Assembly: GCA_051294375.1 (NCBI GenBank)
Contig: CM119268.1
Span: 19,913,971-19,977,970, forward strand
Length of the DNA stretch: 64,000 nt
DNA from: Paraspadella gotoi
Taxonomy: Eukaryota; Chaetognatha
Reading direction: 5' to 3'
The notes beneath the pieces are model-generated. The model was not told the origin of the DNA and ran no database searches. It saw nothing but the letters and a program-made list of their open reading frames with translations. Below are positions 54,296 to 64,000 of the stretch, in pieces (positions within the stretch are counted from its first letter, which is position 1; the number at the start of each line of letters is the position of its first letter). Position numbers and translations under genes: made by a program.

Positions 54296-54450
54296 TTTAT
54301 ATTTCTCTATTACAAAATAAAAATTTACATCCGAGATTTTCATGGATTCATTTTAGAAAAAAATGCAGCAATGTCACTGTACATCAGCTTGCTGCATGTA
54401 CATATAGCTGCTATATGGGTACCGGCAATTTACGCGGGATTTTATTAATT
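54296..54450 (-). repeat. Copy of the 12.5-kb interspersed repeat
   Basis: Inverted relative to 12480-12620: ACATCCGAGATTTTCATGGA, then GTACATCAGCTTGCTGCA, AGCTGCTATATGGGTACC and CGGCAATTTACGCG. Starts at the gap edge. Confidence 0.45.
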
Positions 54451-54644
54451 GCATATATAAACTTTCTAACAAAAAAAAAAAATTTTTTTTTTGTTTATTT
54501 ACTGTAACTTTTGGACCAGTCGGCCCACTATGAGCAAATTAATTCTTAAAATAGGAGTGAGAAGAGAGATATTGTCAAATTAAACATTACTTTTTTGTTT
54601 ATTCTAACAATTTTTTTTTTTTAAATTTTTAAAATGTTAAAATT

Positions 54645-55900
54645 TTTAGTCGGGATTCTTGCCTTATCAGCAGATCCCGACTCTTTATAAACTCACTTTT
54701 TTATAACTCACTTTTTCGGTCCGTCGTCCGCCCCCTCAATATTGTCGGGCCAACACACTTATTATCATGTCAGAACATCGAATTATGATAAAATTATTGC
54801 TAAAAAAAATGATGTCCGTCCGTCCGTCTGTCCGTCCGTCCGCCGTCCGTCCGTCCGTCCCCACCTTTTAGCAAAAAACACAATTACTTCGTGATTTGGA
54901 TGGATGATTTAATGAAATTTTTGATGATATTGATGGACTAGAGATAAAGTGTGTGAAATTGAGCTGCGATTAACTTAAGTATCTTCACTAGGAATCGTTC
55001 CGAGTGGAAATCGGGTTAAATCGGATAAAAAAACAAAAAGAAAATAAATGATTCTAACTTATTTGAACACCAATTTGCTTCAGACGTGGATGGGCAGATA
55101 TGACCATGGAGATACGTACTGTGGAAGTAGGAAGTACGCTGTGTGACTTCGATCATCGCAGGAAATCAAGTTGGATGGAATAGTTTAGTAGTTAAATGAG
55201 GTCTGTGTAAGAAATGCGAACAAGAACAAAAAACCTCAGTTATATCTAATCCTGAGTAAACGGTTTATGCTTTCTATTTTCCTTTTATATGAATGTATAC
55301 TCTGCAGGATTGTTATTAATAAATTCAAATAATTAATCATATGATTAGATCAATTAGTAACGATTATATAGTGTAATCAATAATAGTTAATATAAGTTCA
55401 AATCAATCAACGTACCATTCCGAATCCCATCTTAGAAAAGCTCCAATAACTCGAATGATTGAGCTAGGTTGGGAATTGGGAATAAATGTGTGGGTTACGG
55501 AAAGTGTGTGATAAAGCTGGATATAAAATTCGTGGAATCGTGTGAGTGGAAAATTTTTAGTTGCATTAGGAAGATGTAAAAAAGAATGTATAGCATTCAT
55601 GAAGCGTACTCGAATAGTCAATTCCATCCGTAACATATAACAAAATTGCGTGGTTTTATACGTGATAGTTGTATAATAAACAAATAATGTAACGATCAGA
55701 TTGAAGAAGTCATAATGGTGGAGAGAGGAAGGTGATTAGAGATAGAAGAATGAGTAGAGGATTGGAAAATTTTGTTAGTGTGGGTAGGAAAAACGTATGA
55801 CGAAAGCTTGAGTATAAAGTTTCAGTGGTAAGCGTTAACTCCATGGGAAAATGAGTTTAAATGAGAAAAAAATATGAGAGTTCACAGATTTGAAGAAGGC
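54645..55900 (+). repeat. Hairpin-headed minisatellite repeat, degraded copy
   Basis: Head AGTCGGGATTCTTGCCTTATCAGCAGATCCCGACT, (GTCC)n at about 54815-54860, and several poorly preserved monomers to about 55870. Many small insertions compared with the 61-kb copy suggest either decay or low-quality consensus. Confidence 0.5.
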
Positions 55901-58900
55901 TGCGTGGAATCCTTTTTAGATATATTTGAGAACCCATGATAGATTCGAGTAGGGGAGATTGGTTTAAAAAATTTTGTTCGCTACGAATTAGTAATTCTAA
56001 TTAAAATTCTATAAAGGAAGATAGGGAGTGAAGAAGCTAGATATAAAGTTGACAGGGGAATGAAGACTCAAAGTATGAAAAAACTGATGCAAATGTGTTT
56101 GAATTAACTAATTGAAAATGATGCAACAGGTTAAAACATTAATTACTTGTGTAATTAAAAGAGAATTATAAAGTGAAATTACCGATTTTTCGCTTATCAT
56201 GTCATTTATAAACAAGGCGAGAGAGTTGAAAGGCAGACATATATACAGTACTAAACCCAATTAAGATGATAAGAAGAATTTAAAGAAAGACTCGGTTTTT
56301 CCAGATTTGATTATGCAGATTTCGGATTTGTCATAAAAAAGTTGATAGTGAAAGAATTGGAAGATAGGTAAGGACTCTTTTTGAAAAAATTCCTTCATTA
56401 AGTGGGTCAAAAAATTAGAAAAAAGCTATATTGATTTTTAGCACTTTGAAGAGATGTAGAAAAGCTTGAGATTTGGAGATATACTATAAGATAAAGAGAG
56501 TGTAGTGAGAGAGATTATTTTTTAGAGAGGATGTAAGTTTAGTCCACGACAAAATAAAACAATCTTAACAAGACTCAAGATCGAGCCAGAGCCCCACTAC
56601 ATAGAAAATTAATGAAAAAAACCCACCCCTCCTAATGAGGAGAAAAATATTTCTGAATGAATATCATGCAGATTAAGAATATTTTATGTTAGATTGTTAT
56701 CTTATGTAATTTGATTGATTTTTTGATTACAAATACTAATTGATGATGCTAATAGTAAATTTGTGTTATTGAAGGAGGAATTCCCATGTAAATGCTATGG
56801 CCAAAATTGACTTAATTGTTACGAATTTAAGGATAAATACGGACCCTTTATTATTTGATCTATGGGAATAGTCATTCACAATAGTCTGCTGGATTAGTTC
56901 TATTACTCAAGTGGGAATAAGGCGTAATTCTGATATGTCATATTCATAATGAATATATTCCCGACATGGCCCTTGGAATCAATTCAAATATGTGATTGAC
57001 AGAAATTAATAGTCAATAAAACATTTAACATAATTGCTTTAGCAGTGAAATAATAGAGAATTGTGATGAGCAACTGGATGAGGATATGATGTGATGTTCA
57101 TAATTACTTTTAGAGAGAGAAATGTTATTTGTTTAGTTAGATTGATGCATTATAAGGAATAAGAGAACGTTTATCACCAACGCCTTAGCTAGGAGGAGAC
57201 AGTGTATAAGATCGCCAGAGAGAGGAGACCAGAACCGAGAAAGAAAGGAGAACCGAATAAATCCACTCGAGAAATCTCGGAATGATCCAAGTAATAGGGA
57301 TTTTGTATTGAAAAAAAAAGTTCGCGTATATTTTTAAAGAGAGAGGATGAAAGGCATAATAGAAAGATTTTCTTTAGGAAGGAAAAAAATAATTCAAGAA
57401 GCTTTTTCAAAAAACAAACGATACACGCAAATAAAAAGGTGCGGTACCAGCATGGAGCCAGGGATCTTAGTCTGGGATACAGACATCAACACACGCGAGC
57501 ACAGATTAGAAACAGTGACGAAGATGTAGAGAAGAAAATAGAGGAGGCAGAGGTAGAGCATACAGACGCTGCATGAAGAAACAGAGAAAGAGATTAATTG
57601 ATGACGAGATGCGATAGATAATAAATAACTCTCAAAAGTGAAAGAATTGGAGATGCGCGGAGAAGCTATCTACTAAGGCCCACTATTAACTTCAGTTAGC
57701 TATCGAGACAGTTACTTATGAGTGCGTCCGCAATCAACATGTTTGCATGCGCTGATGATAGTCAGTATTCTCATCTTCGCCATAGAGGTGACCCGGGATG
57801 TATCAGCGTCCACTTGTTCCGCTCTCTCATTGGACATCGTTGAAAGCCCATTTTTGGAATCGGATCCGTATGTGGGATAAGCCTCACATTGTATCTAAAA
57901 CAAATTATTTTGTAAAAAAAAAAGAGACAGATTGAGAGGGAAAGAGCCGGAGAGAAGAAGAAGAGATGAGAGAAAGAAGCATCTGGATCCAATGACGCTG
58001 CTCTTAGAGACCTAAACTCGTTTTATCAAGACGAGTAGTTGAGCTGAAACAGTAGAGACGGAGAGAAAGAGAAGGAAGAGGAGAGAGAAGGAGGGAGAGA
58101 GCAGGGAACAAGAGTAGATAGTAGAGGATTATAATGGTCACGTGTTTTTCATCTGTTTTCTGTTTATAATAATTAAAGAAATCATAATACAAAACAATTA
58201 TTTATACGCGAAATAATTGATATGAAAACAATGAGGATATCTGTTAAAACGGATCTATGACACGAGATGGTATATAGAATATCTATGATATGATATGTAA
58301 ATTGTACGAAAACAGCTGCCGTGAAATAGAATATACTAGCCTCTCTCGGGCAGTATTAGAGAGAAACAACAGGTGATTGCGAGAAAGAGAAAGAGAAGCG
58401 AGAGCCGAAAGCAGAGGTAAAACGCAGGAAGAAAAGAAAAAGTCTAACAAGGACGCAGTAGTTGCACCGCTGGGACTCGGATATAGAGGGATGAGAATGA
58501 GATGTAATGGTTTGTTTTGATGAGAAAGAGTGTAAACGGAACACATTTAATAACTGTCCTGACTCAATTTTTAAGGACAATCGATGATGAAAACAGAGCT
58601 GAATATAAATTATATTATAGAAGTCAGTAATTAGATTAATGAGCATGCTAACCTTCTTGACTAGTAATTAATTGGATTCATAGAAACTTTTCAGTGTATA
58701 ATTTCTAATGTAATCCGTTTTAATTAATAATTATCTGGACGGTAGAGGCGGATGACCCTCTTGAATCTATATCTATTGTTTTTTGTTCATCTAATCCATT
58801 AGATAAATAAGGTTTTATGTGCCTCATCATAAAAATGTTTTTAAAGTTCCGATATTGGTAAATACCTTTTTATTTGAAAATTGTATTTCTTATATTTTAT

Positions 58901-59155
58901 TTATTATAAGGTGAGTATGGGGAAAATCAAATATTCTATAAGAATTACGCTGGTGAGTATAGGTGTCACAATATGTTAAATTTTGCACCTCGCAAGGTTC
59001 TGGTTTTTACTTTCTTTTTATGCAAATATAAATATAAAACGAAAACTATAGAAATCTGTAATATCCCACAAAATAAAATATTTATACAAATAATATAATA
59101 TAGATTAAAACTTTTAAAGGATGAGGACATAAAATTTTTTTTTGATAAGTAAAAA
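55900..59155. other. Degenerate repeat-rich region, no gene recognised
   Basis: Contains eroded versions of the TGGGATTTTGTATTGA family (57230-57330), GA-rich tracts around 57900-58100 and 58380-58440, and AT-rich spacer. Short open frames are Ser/Leu-rich translations of CT tracts and are not credible. Confidence 0.4.
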
Positions 59156-59159
59156 AAAA

Positions 59160-59246
59160 TATTAGAAGGAAAGATCGTCCCTACTCAGATACGTCGAAAA
59201 ACGAGTTCAGCTCTGCAGGGCGGTCCAGCTTCTTCTCTATCTTTCT

Positions 59247-59313
<67 letters not shown>

Positions 59314-59455
59314 CTTTCTATTTATTCCGCCATTTATTCCGCGCTTTTTTCTCAATACAAAATCCCAAATTTACATCCGAGATTTTCGTGAATTTTTTTC
59401 TAAAATTTGATTATTCTTTATATAAACGAGAGTGAAAACTGACCAGCCTCTCTCA

Positions 59456-59502
<47 letters not shown>

Positions 59503-59800
59503 TTTCATTCATACACGCATTTGTTTGTTTTATTTACGATGAATGACTCATCGCGTCAATGAATGACTATCATCGCATCAATGAATGATTATCATCATAT
59601 CAATGAATGATTATCATCACATCAATGAATGACTATCATCGCATCAATCATTTTGATTATCATCACATCAGTTATTATTATCATCGCATCAATTATTGGT
59701 TATCATCGCATAATATTTAGTTATCATCGCATTAATATTTTGGTTACCATCGAAAGCTGGCTCGATCCCTATTGCTTTTAAGATTTTTCCCTAAAAATTC
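59160..59800 (-). repeat. Composite repeat: (CT)n, GAGATTTTCGTG unit and CATCGCATCAAT minisatellite
   Basis: Inverted relative to 12.5 kb and 5.2 kb at once. 59160-59410 carries CTGCAGGGCGGTCCAGC, long (CT)n and ACAAAATCCCAAATTTACAT. 59525-59755 carries the ~22-bp ATCATCGCATCAATGAATG tandem, followed by GGCTCGATCCCTATTGCTTT. It links the two repeat families into one larger element. Confidence 0.5.
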
Positions 59801-60437
59801 TGGATTGCGTTCGTTGGCGGGGAAAACTGTCCAGTAAGGCGTAGTGAAAGTTACATACGAAAATTCCAAAAGTTAATTATGAACAACATACCATCAGTGA
59901 ACATTAATTTGTAAAAAAAAATAATTTTCATGTTTTTTTAATTTTCGCAGTAGGCTATATTTATATATAGTACTATCCTTATTAAATCGAAAAATTTCAA
60001 AATAGGCTTTTCTTAATTTTGATTGCCAGATTTGAATGATCCTCGTCAAAAGTGTGATAAAAGAAAATATAAATCATTTTTAAAAATTCTTTCATTAGGG
60101 GGGGGTAAAAATTAAAAAAACTATATTTAATATATAAAAAGTTAATTTTCAGCTTAAAATATAGCTTTTTCTAATTTTTGACCCACTTAATGAAGGAATT
60201 TTTCAAAAAGAGTTATATTTCTTTATATCAACTTTTTATGACAAATCCAAATCTGCAAAAAAATCTTGGAAAAAACCGTTTTAAANNNNNNNNNNAAGAT
60301 TTTTTTTATATCGGTTGTTTCGTCCTCACGGCGGTTGTCTAAAGTTAGATACATACTAATTCTTTATTTTTGTTTTGTTTTTATTTTTGATATAAACAAA
60401 CGCGACAAAATCGACGGCTCGTCCACACCCCTAATAG

Positions 60438-60611
60438 GCCTACTATCCGAAAACGGCCTCTGCAGACATCCTGGCGTCGGAGTCGGCTGACCTCACCTGT
60501 TTCGAGTTCCTCTCGACGATCAACTTGGATCTTCAGCCAATCACAACGAAGATGGAGAGGGCGTTCCCTCTCGCTTTCACGATACTCGTTCACCAAGAAG
60601 ATCCCGAGCAG
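60438..60611 (+). CDS. Exon of a core-2/I-branching N-acetylglucosaminyltransferase-like protein
   Basis: The frame reads ADLTCFEFLSTINLDLQPIT, then FPLAFTILVHQEDPEQV. This resembles the start of the catalytic domain of glycosyltransferase family 14 (GCNT/xylosyltransferase) enzymes, where a Cys-containing segment is followed by FPIAYSIVVHH-like sequence and a basic stretch leading to an AIY.P box. Known role: Golgi type II enzymes adding beta-1,6-GlcNAc branches. Acceptor candidates: AATAG|GCC (60437) or CTGCAG|ACA (60465). Donor candidates: GAGCAG|GTCAGG (60612), or slightly downstream. Only this piece is in the window; the rest should lie beyond it or in unassembled DNA. Confidence 0.55.
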
Positions 60612-61004
60612 GTCAGGCGGATTAATGTCGGTAAAAGGAAACGTGTAGTATTTGATTACTTTACGAAAAAAGCGGAAAGAAACTGGATCTTTGATTTTTT
60701 ACGCGTACATAATAACGGTAAAGGAATTTTATTGTTGACATACAAAATTTTTAAAAAGGGACCTGTTTTGACTTTATTTGGAAAAATGAGAGAGGGAAAT
60801 AAAGAGAGTGAGAGAGATATTGAGAGTGAGAGACACAGACGCGCACCCACAAAAATAAAAAAGTTGCCAACAATGAATAGGAAAAGAAAATTTTTTTCCA
60901 CTTTGTAATATGCGCTAATTTTAAAAAATATTATATTATTAAAAATCATTATTTGTAAACAATACAATTAATTTTTTGCTCTACTCTCGAAGGAAATGAT
61001 ATTT

Positions 61005-62245
61005 TTAGTCGCATCTGCTTATCAGCAGATCCCGACTCTATAATTCACTTTGTCGGTCCGTCGGTCCGCCCCCTCAATATTGTTGGGCACTAACTTACAT
61101 CATGTCAGAACATCGAATTATGATAAATTATGCAAAAAAAATCATGTCCATCTGTCTGTCCGTCCGTCCATCCGTCCATCCGTCCCACCTTAGCAAAAAA
61201 TACCAATTACTCCTGAGTCCTGATTGGATGGATGGATTTTAATGAAATTTTGTGTGTGGGTAGGGAAGTGTGTGATTGAGCTGGATATAAAGTTTCGATG
61301 GAATCGTCCAAGTTGAAATGAGTTTAAATGGAAAAAACAAAAAAAATATAATTCACTATTTGAACACCAATTGAGTGGATGGGGCGATTGACCTGGAATT
61401 TTGTAAGTGAGTAGGGAAGTGTGTGATTGAACAGGAAACCAAGTTTCGATGGAATCGTTTGAGTGGAAATTAGTTTAAATGGAAAAAAACAAAAAACCTG
61501 TTTCACTAATTGATTATGATTTTTTTTCCTTTTATATTTAATGTAGATGCAGGATGTATTAATAAATCAAATAATTAATCAGTTAATCAATTAGTCAATT
61601 AATTAATCACTAATTAATTAATCAGTCAATCAATCCGTCCATCCGTCCCACCTTAGCAAAAAGCCCCAATAACTTGTGATTGGCTGGTTAAATCGGAATG
61701 AAATTTTTTGTATGGGTAGGAACATGTGTGATGAAGCTGGATATAAAGTTTCGACGGAATCGTGTGAGTGGATATGACTTTAAATGGAAAAAACATAAGT
61801 CGCATTACTGAAATTTTTTTACTTATTTTAACCAATAAATACTCTGATTAATCATAATTGGATGGATAGATTGAGTTCAAATTTTGTGTGTGGGTAGGAA
61901 AATGTGTGATGAAGCTTGATAAAAAGTTTCGGGACGAGAGGAAATGAGTTTAAATGAAAAAAATATGAGTCACATTTACTTGACTCTTTTTACTTATTTT
62001 AACCCATAATAGATTGAGATAAAATTTTGTGAGCGGGAAGGAAAGTCTGTGAAGAAGCGAGATATAAAGTTTTGACGGAATTGTGCCAATGGAAATTAGT
62101 TTAACTGGAAAAAATATAAGTCACATTTACTTTAAGGACATCAATGATGTTAAGCTGTATATAAATTTATAATTAATTATTAATTATTAAAATTAATTAA
62201 TTAATTAATTAATTTTCGTAGGCAGATCCGACATTTTTTGCTCAA
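61005..62245 (+). repeat. Hairpin-headed minisatellite repeat, longest copy
   Basis: Head GTCGCATCTGCTTATCAGCAGATCCCGACT (hairpin), CACTTTGTCGGTCCG, AGAACATCGAATTATGATAA and (GTCC)n (61145-61185). At least five ~110-170-bp monomers follow, each with a GAAATTTTGTG, GTGTGTGAT.GAGC, ATAAAGTTTCGA.GGAATCGT, AGTTTAAATGGAAAAAA sequence. The distal end AGGCAGATCCGACAT at 62220-62234 mirrors the head. No coding potential. Confidence 0.65.
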
Positions 62246-62499
62246 ACTTTTTTTAAAACAAAAGGTGTTTCGACTCATTCGCGCGTTGCATCGACCTCAA
62301 AATGTTATATGTCTTCACCTTGATGCCAAACTCAATAATACGGTAATTTCCAGTAATTATTTTAGATATTTCTTTAAAGACAATTTTGCACTTTCTTTTC
62401 GTTTGAGCTAGAGATTCCTTAACCGCTAAAAATTAACCGTTAATATAACGGTTAAAATGTATTTTAACTTAACCGTGAAGAGATGTGATTATAGTTATG

Positions 62500-63130
62500 T
62501 GTTAGTGACAGAACCGTTCAATATAAGCAGTCCCTGAGCTTCGGATCAGGCTGTAACATCGTGTTACAGGCGGGTTAATCGCCCCGTCCCTCTTAACTGC
62601 TAGGTGGCCACCGGGCTAGAACCCCGGACCTTTGGGTTGGGAGGCGAATGACTTGCCTCTGGCTTCAATGGCCACTGATGAACGGTTGGTGGATTTTAGT
62701 CTACCATACATCCCCCTTTCCTGTAGGGAGAAGTCTGTTGCGTCTCTTCAGTGAATTGTTGTTGTTGGTGGAAAGTGCATCACCAAGTTGAGGCATGTCG
62801 CCTGATGTATTGTGGGCGGAAAGTGCATCGCCAGGTTGAGGCATGTCGCCTGAAAGTGTTGTTGTTGCTGTTGTGTTCGGAAGTCAGGCTCACCAATGAA
62901 GAGACAGTGATTATAGTTATGTGTTAGTGACAGAACCGTTCAATATAAGCAGTCCCTGAGCTTTGGATCAGGCTGTAACATTGTATTACAGGCGGGTTAA
63001 GCGCCCCGTTCATCTTAACTGCTTGGTGGCCACCGGGCTAGAACCCCGGACCTTTGGGTTGGGAGGCGAATGACTTACCTCCGGCTCCAATGGCCACTGA
63101 TGAACGGTTGGTGGATTTTAGTCCACCGTA
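62500..63130 (-). repeat. Two SINE-like units, inverted relative to 0.6 kb
   Basis: Units at about 62505-62705 and 62925-63125 each carry GGCTAGAACCCCGGACC (B-box complement), GGGAGGCGAATGACTT and ACTGATGAACGGTTGGTGG. They are separated by a spacer with two AGGCATGTCGCCTGA repeats. The arrangement unit-spacer-unit resembles that of 600-1085. Confidence 0.5.
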
Positions 63131-64000
63131 ACCGTTAATTTTTTTATTAACGGTTAAATTTGGTTAAATTTTATTTTTTCTAATTTAGATATTTTGTAAG
63201 GGGTGAACTTAGGTAATATTTTGCCTGATTAACTGAGCAAAGTGTTACTGAAATTTCCTAGGTAAAGAAATGATTTTTCTTAATTAATATAGGCTATTTC
63301 TGAATCAAAATATTTTGCTTATATTTATTTTTAAAGATAAATAAAACAATATATTTTCTTTTATTGTTTTAATTCCGTTATCAACTATATTTTCAATTTG
63401 TTATTACTATATTTTAAGCCTAAAAATACTTTTCCCAGATGGCATGAAATATGAGTATCAGCATTAAGTACCTAAACTACTTGGCTACTACCAGACCCAG
63501 AACCAATAAAATTATTAAAGAAGATTAATTCATTGATAAATAAAAAAATTAACAGATAATAAAGAAATTAGTAATAAAAATAAGGATGCATACATTTAAA
63601 GATATTTGCAATGTAACATATTCAGTTGTATCCTGATATGATTGACAGGATTAAAATCTCGATCAAAGATGATGTAAAAATGTACACAAGACTCAAGTCG
63701 CCCAAAACTGTTTTGTATCTTATTTAGAATGTCAAAGCTCAATAGAATTCTTTGCAGAATATGATTCAATACCTCCCTAGCTGATTATATTAAAAAATTC
63801 GAGCTCGATATGGAAAGTAAATATCCTATGGATATGATTTTCAAATAAAAAAATCTAAAAAAATTCTCCTATTTTTTCATCATTAACAAAGATTTTAACT
63901 CAAAGTAAAAAATGACAATCTTGAACATACTGAAAAATGTTTATCTTAATTAAAATCAATTATATAATAGACTCCAACCCCTGTCACCAAACACCAAATA
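63131..64000. other. AT-rich end of window, no gene seen
   Basis: Apart from the small repeat shared with 36.1 kb (63195-63250), nothing is recognised. Confidence 0.4.

Noticed and set aside
62685-62705. CTGATGA in the SINE-like units at 62.7 and 63.1 kb
   Set aside because: No stem II hairpin and no GAAA box follows.

Overview
This window looks like a repeat-dominated piece of an invertebrate animal genome, possibly an arthropod; the species cannot be named from sequence alone. The background is AT-rich with many (GA)n/(CT)n and AT microsatellites. Into it are set GC-rich LTR retrotransposons, Penelope-like elements (PLEs), tRNA-derived SINE-like repeats, a LINE fragment and a minisatellite-bearing repeat family. 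Introns, a glycosyltransferase exon and the retroelement classes all argue for a metazoan. There are no bacterial features.

Layout. 0.3-0.6 kb: a small palindrome whose two arms each carry a hammerhead-ribozyme-like core. 0.6-3.4 kb: SINE-like repeat, minisatellite repeat and the end of a LINE. 3.3-10.6 kb: one 3.6-kb segment present twice around a 25-N gap, probably an unmerged contig overlap. 9.7-12.3 kb: PLE-1, a truncated reverse transcriptase/GIY-YIG element with ~0.5-kb inverted terminal repeats. 10.8-19.2 kb: a second direct duplication (~4.2 kb) that begins inside PLE-1. 20.7 kb: candidate first exon of a type II membrane protein. 21.4-24.6 kb: Ty3/gypsy element G1 (minus). 24.7-30.75 kb: a different Ty3/gypsy element, G2 (plus), frameshifted. 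31.6-35.8 kb: candidate host exons with PLE-2 in the intron between two of them. 36.27-41.27 kb: Ty3/gypsy G3 (minus), with LTRs and a CTAT target-site duplication. 41.3-42.3 kb: decayed G2 relative. 42.4-49.3 kb: AT-rich DNA, no recognisable gene. 49.5-54.2 kb: G4 (minus), same family as G1 and G3, with intact gag and pol. 54.3-60.2 kb: degraded repeats. 60.44-60.61 kb: an exon resembling core-2/I-branching N-acetylglucosaminyltransferase. 61.0-63.1 kb: minisatellite repeat and two SINE-like copies.

How it fits together. G1, G3 and G4 form family A, all on the minus strand. G2 and the 41-kb relic form family B, on the plus strand. Both have CHCC-type Gag knuckles, as in the CsRn1 group, and an unusual D-G-G in place of D-S/T-G in the protease. 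The most interesting material is the set of PLE-type inverted repeats. At three separate loci, two hammerhead-like cores point outward from the element centre, so a transcript crossing the element in either direction would carry a sense-orientation core near its 3' end. Many one-base indels between duplicated segments point to an incompletely polished long-read assembly, so frameshifts here should be read with caution.
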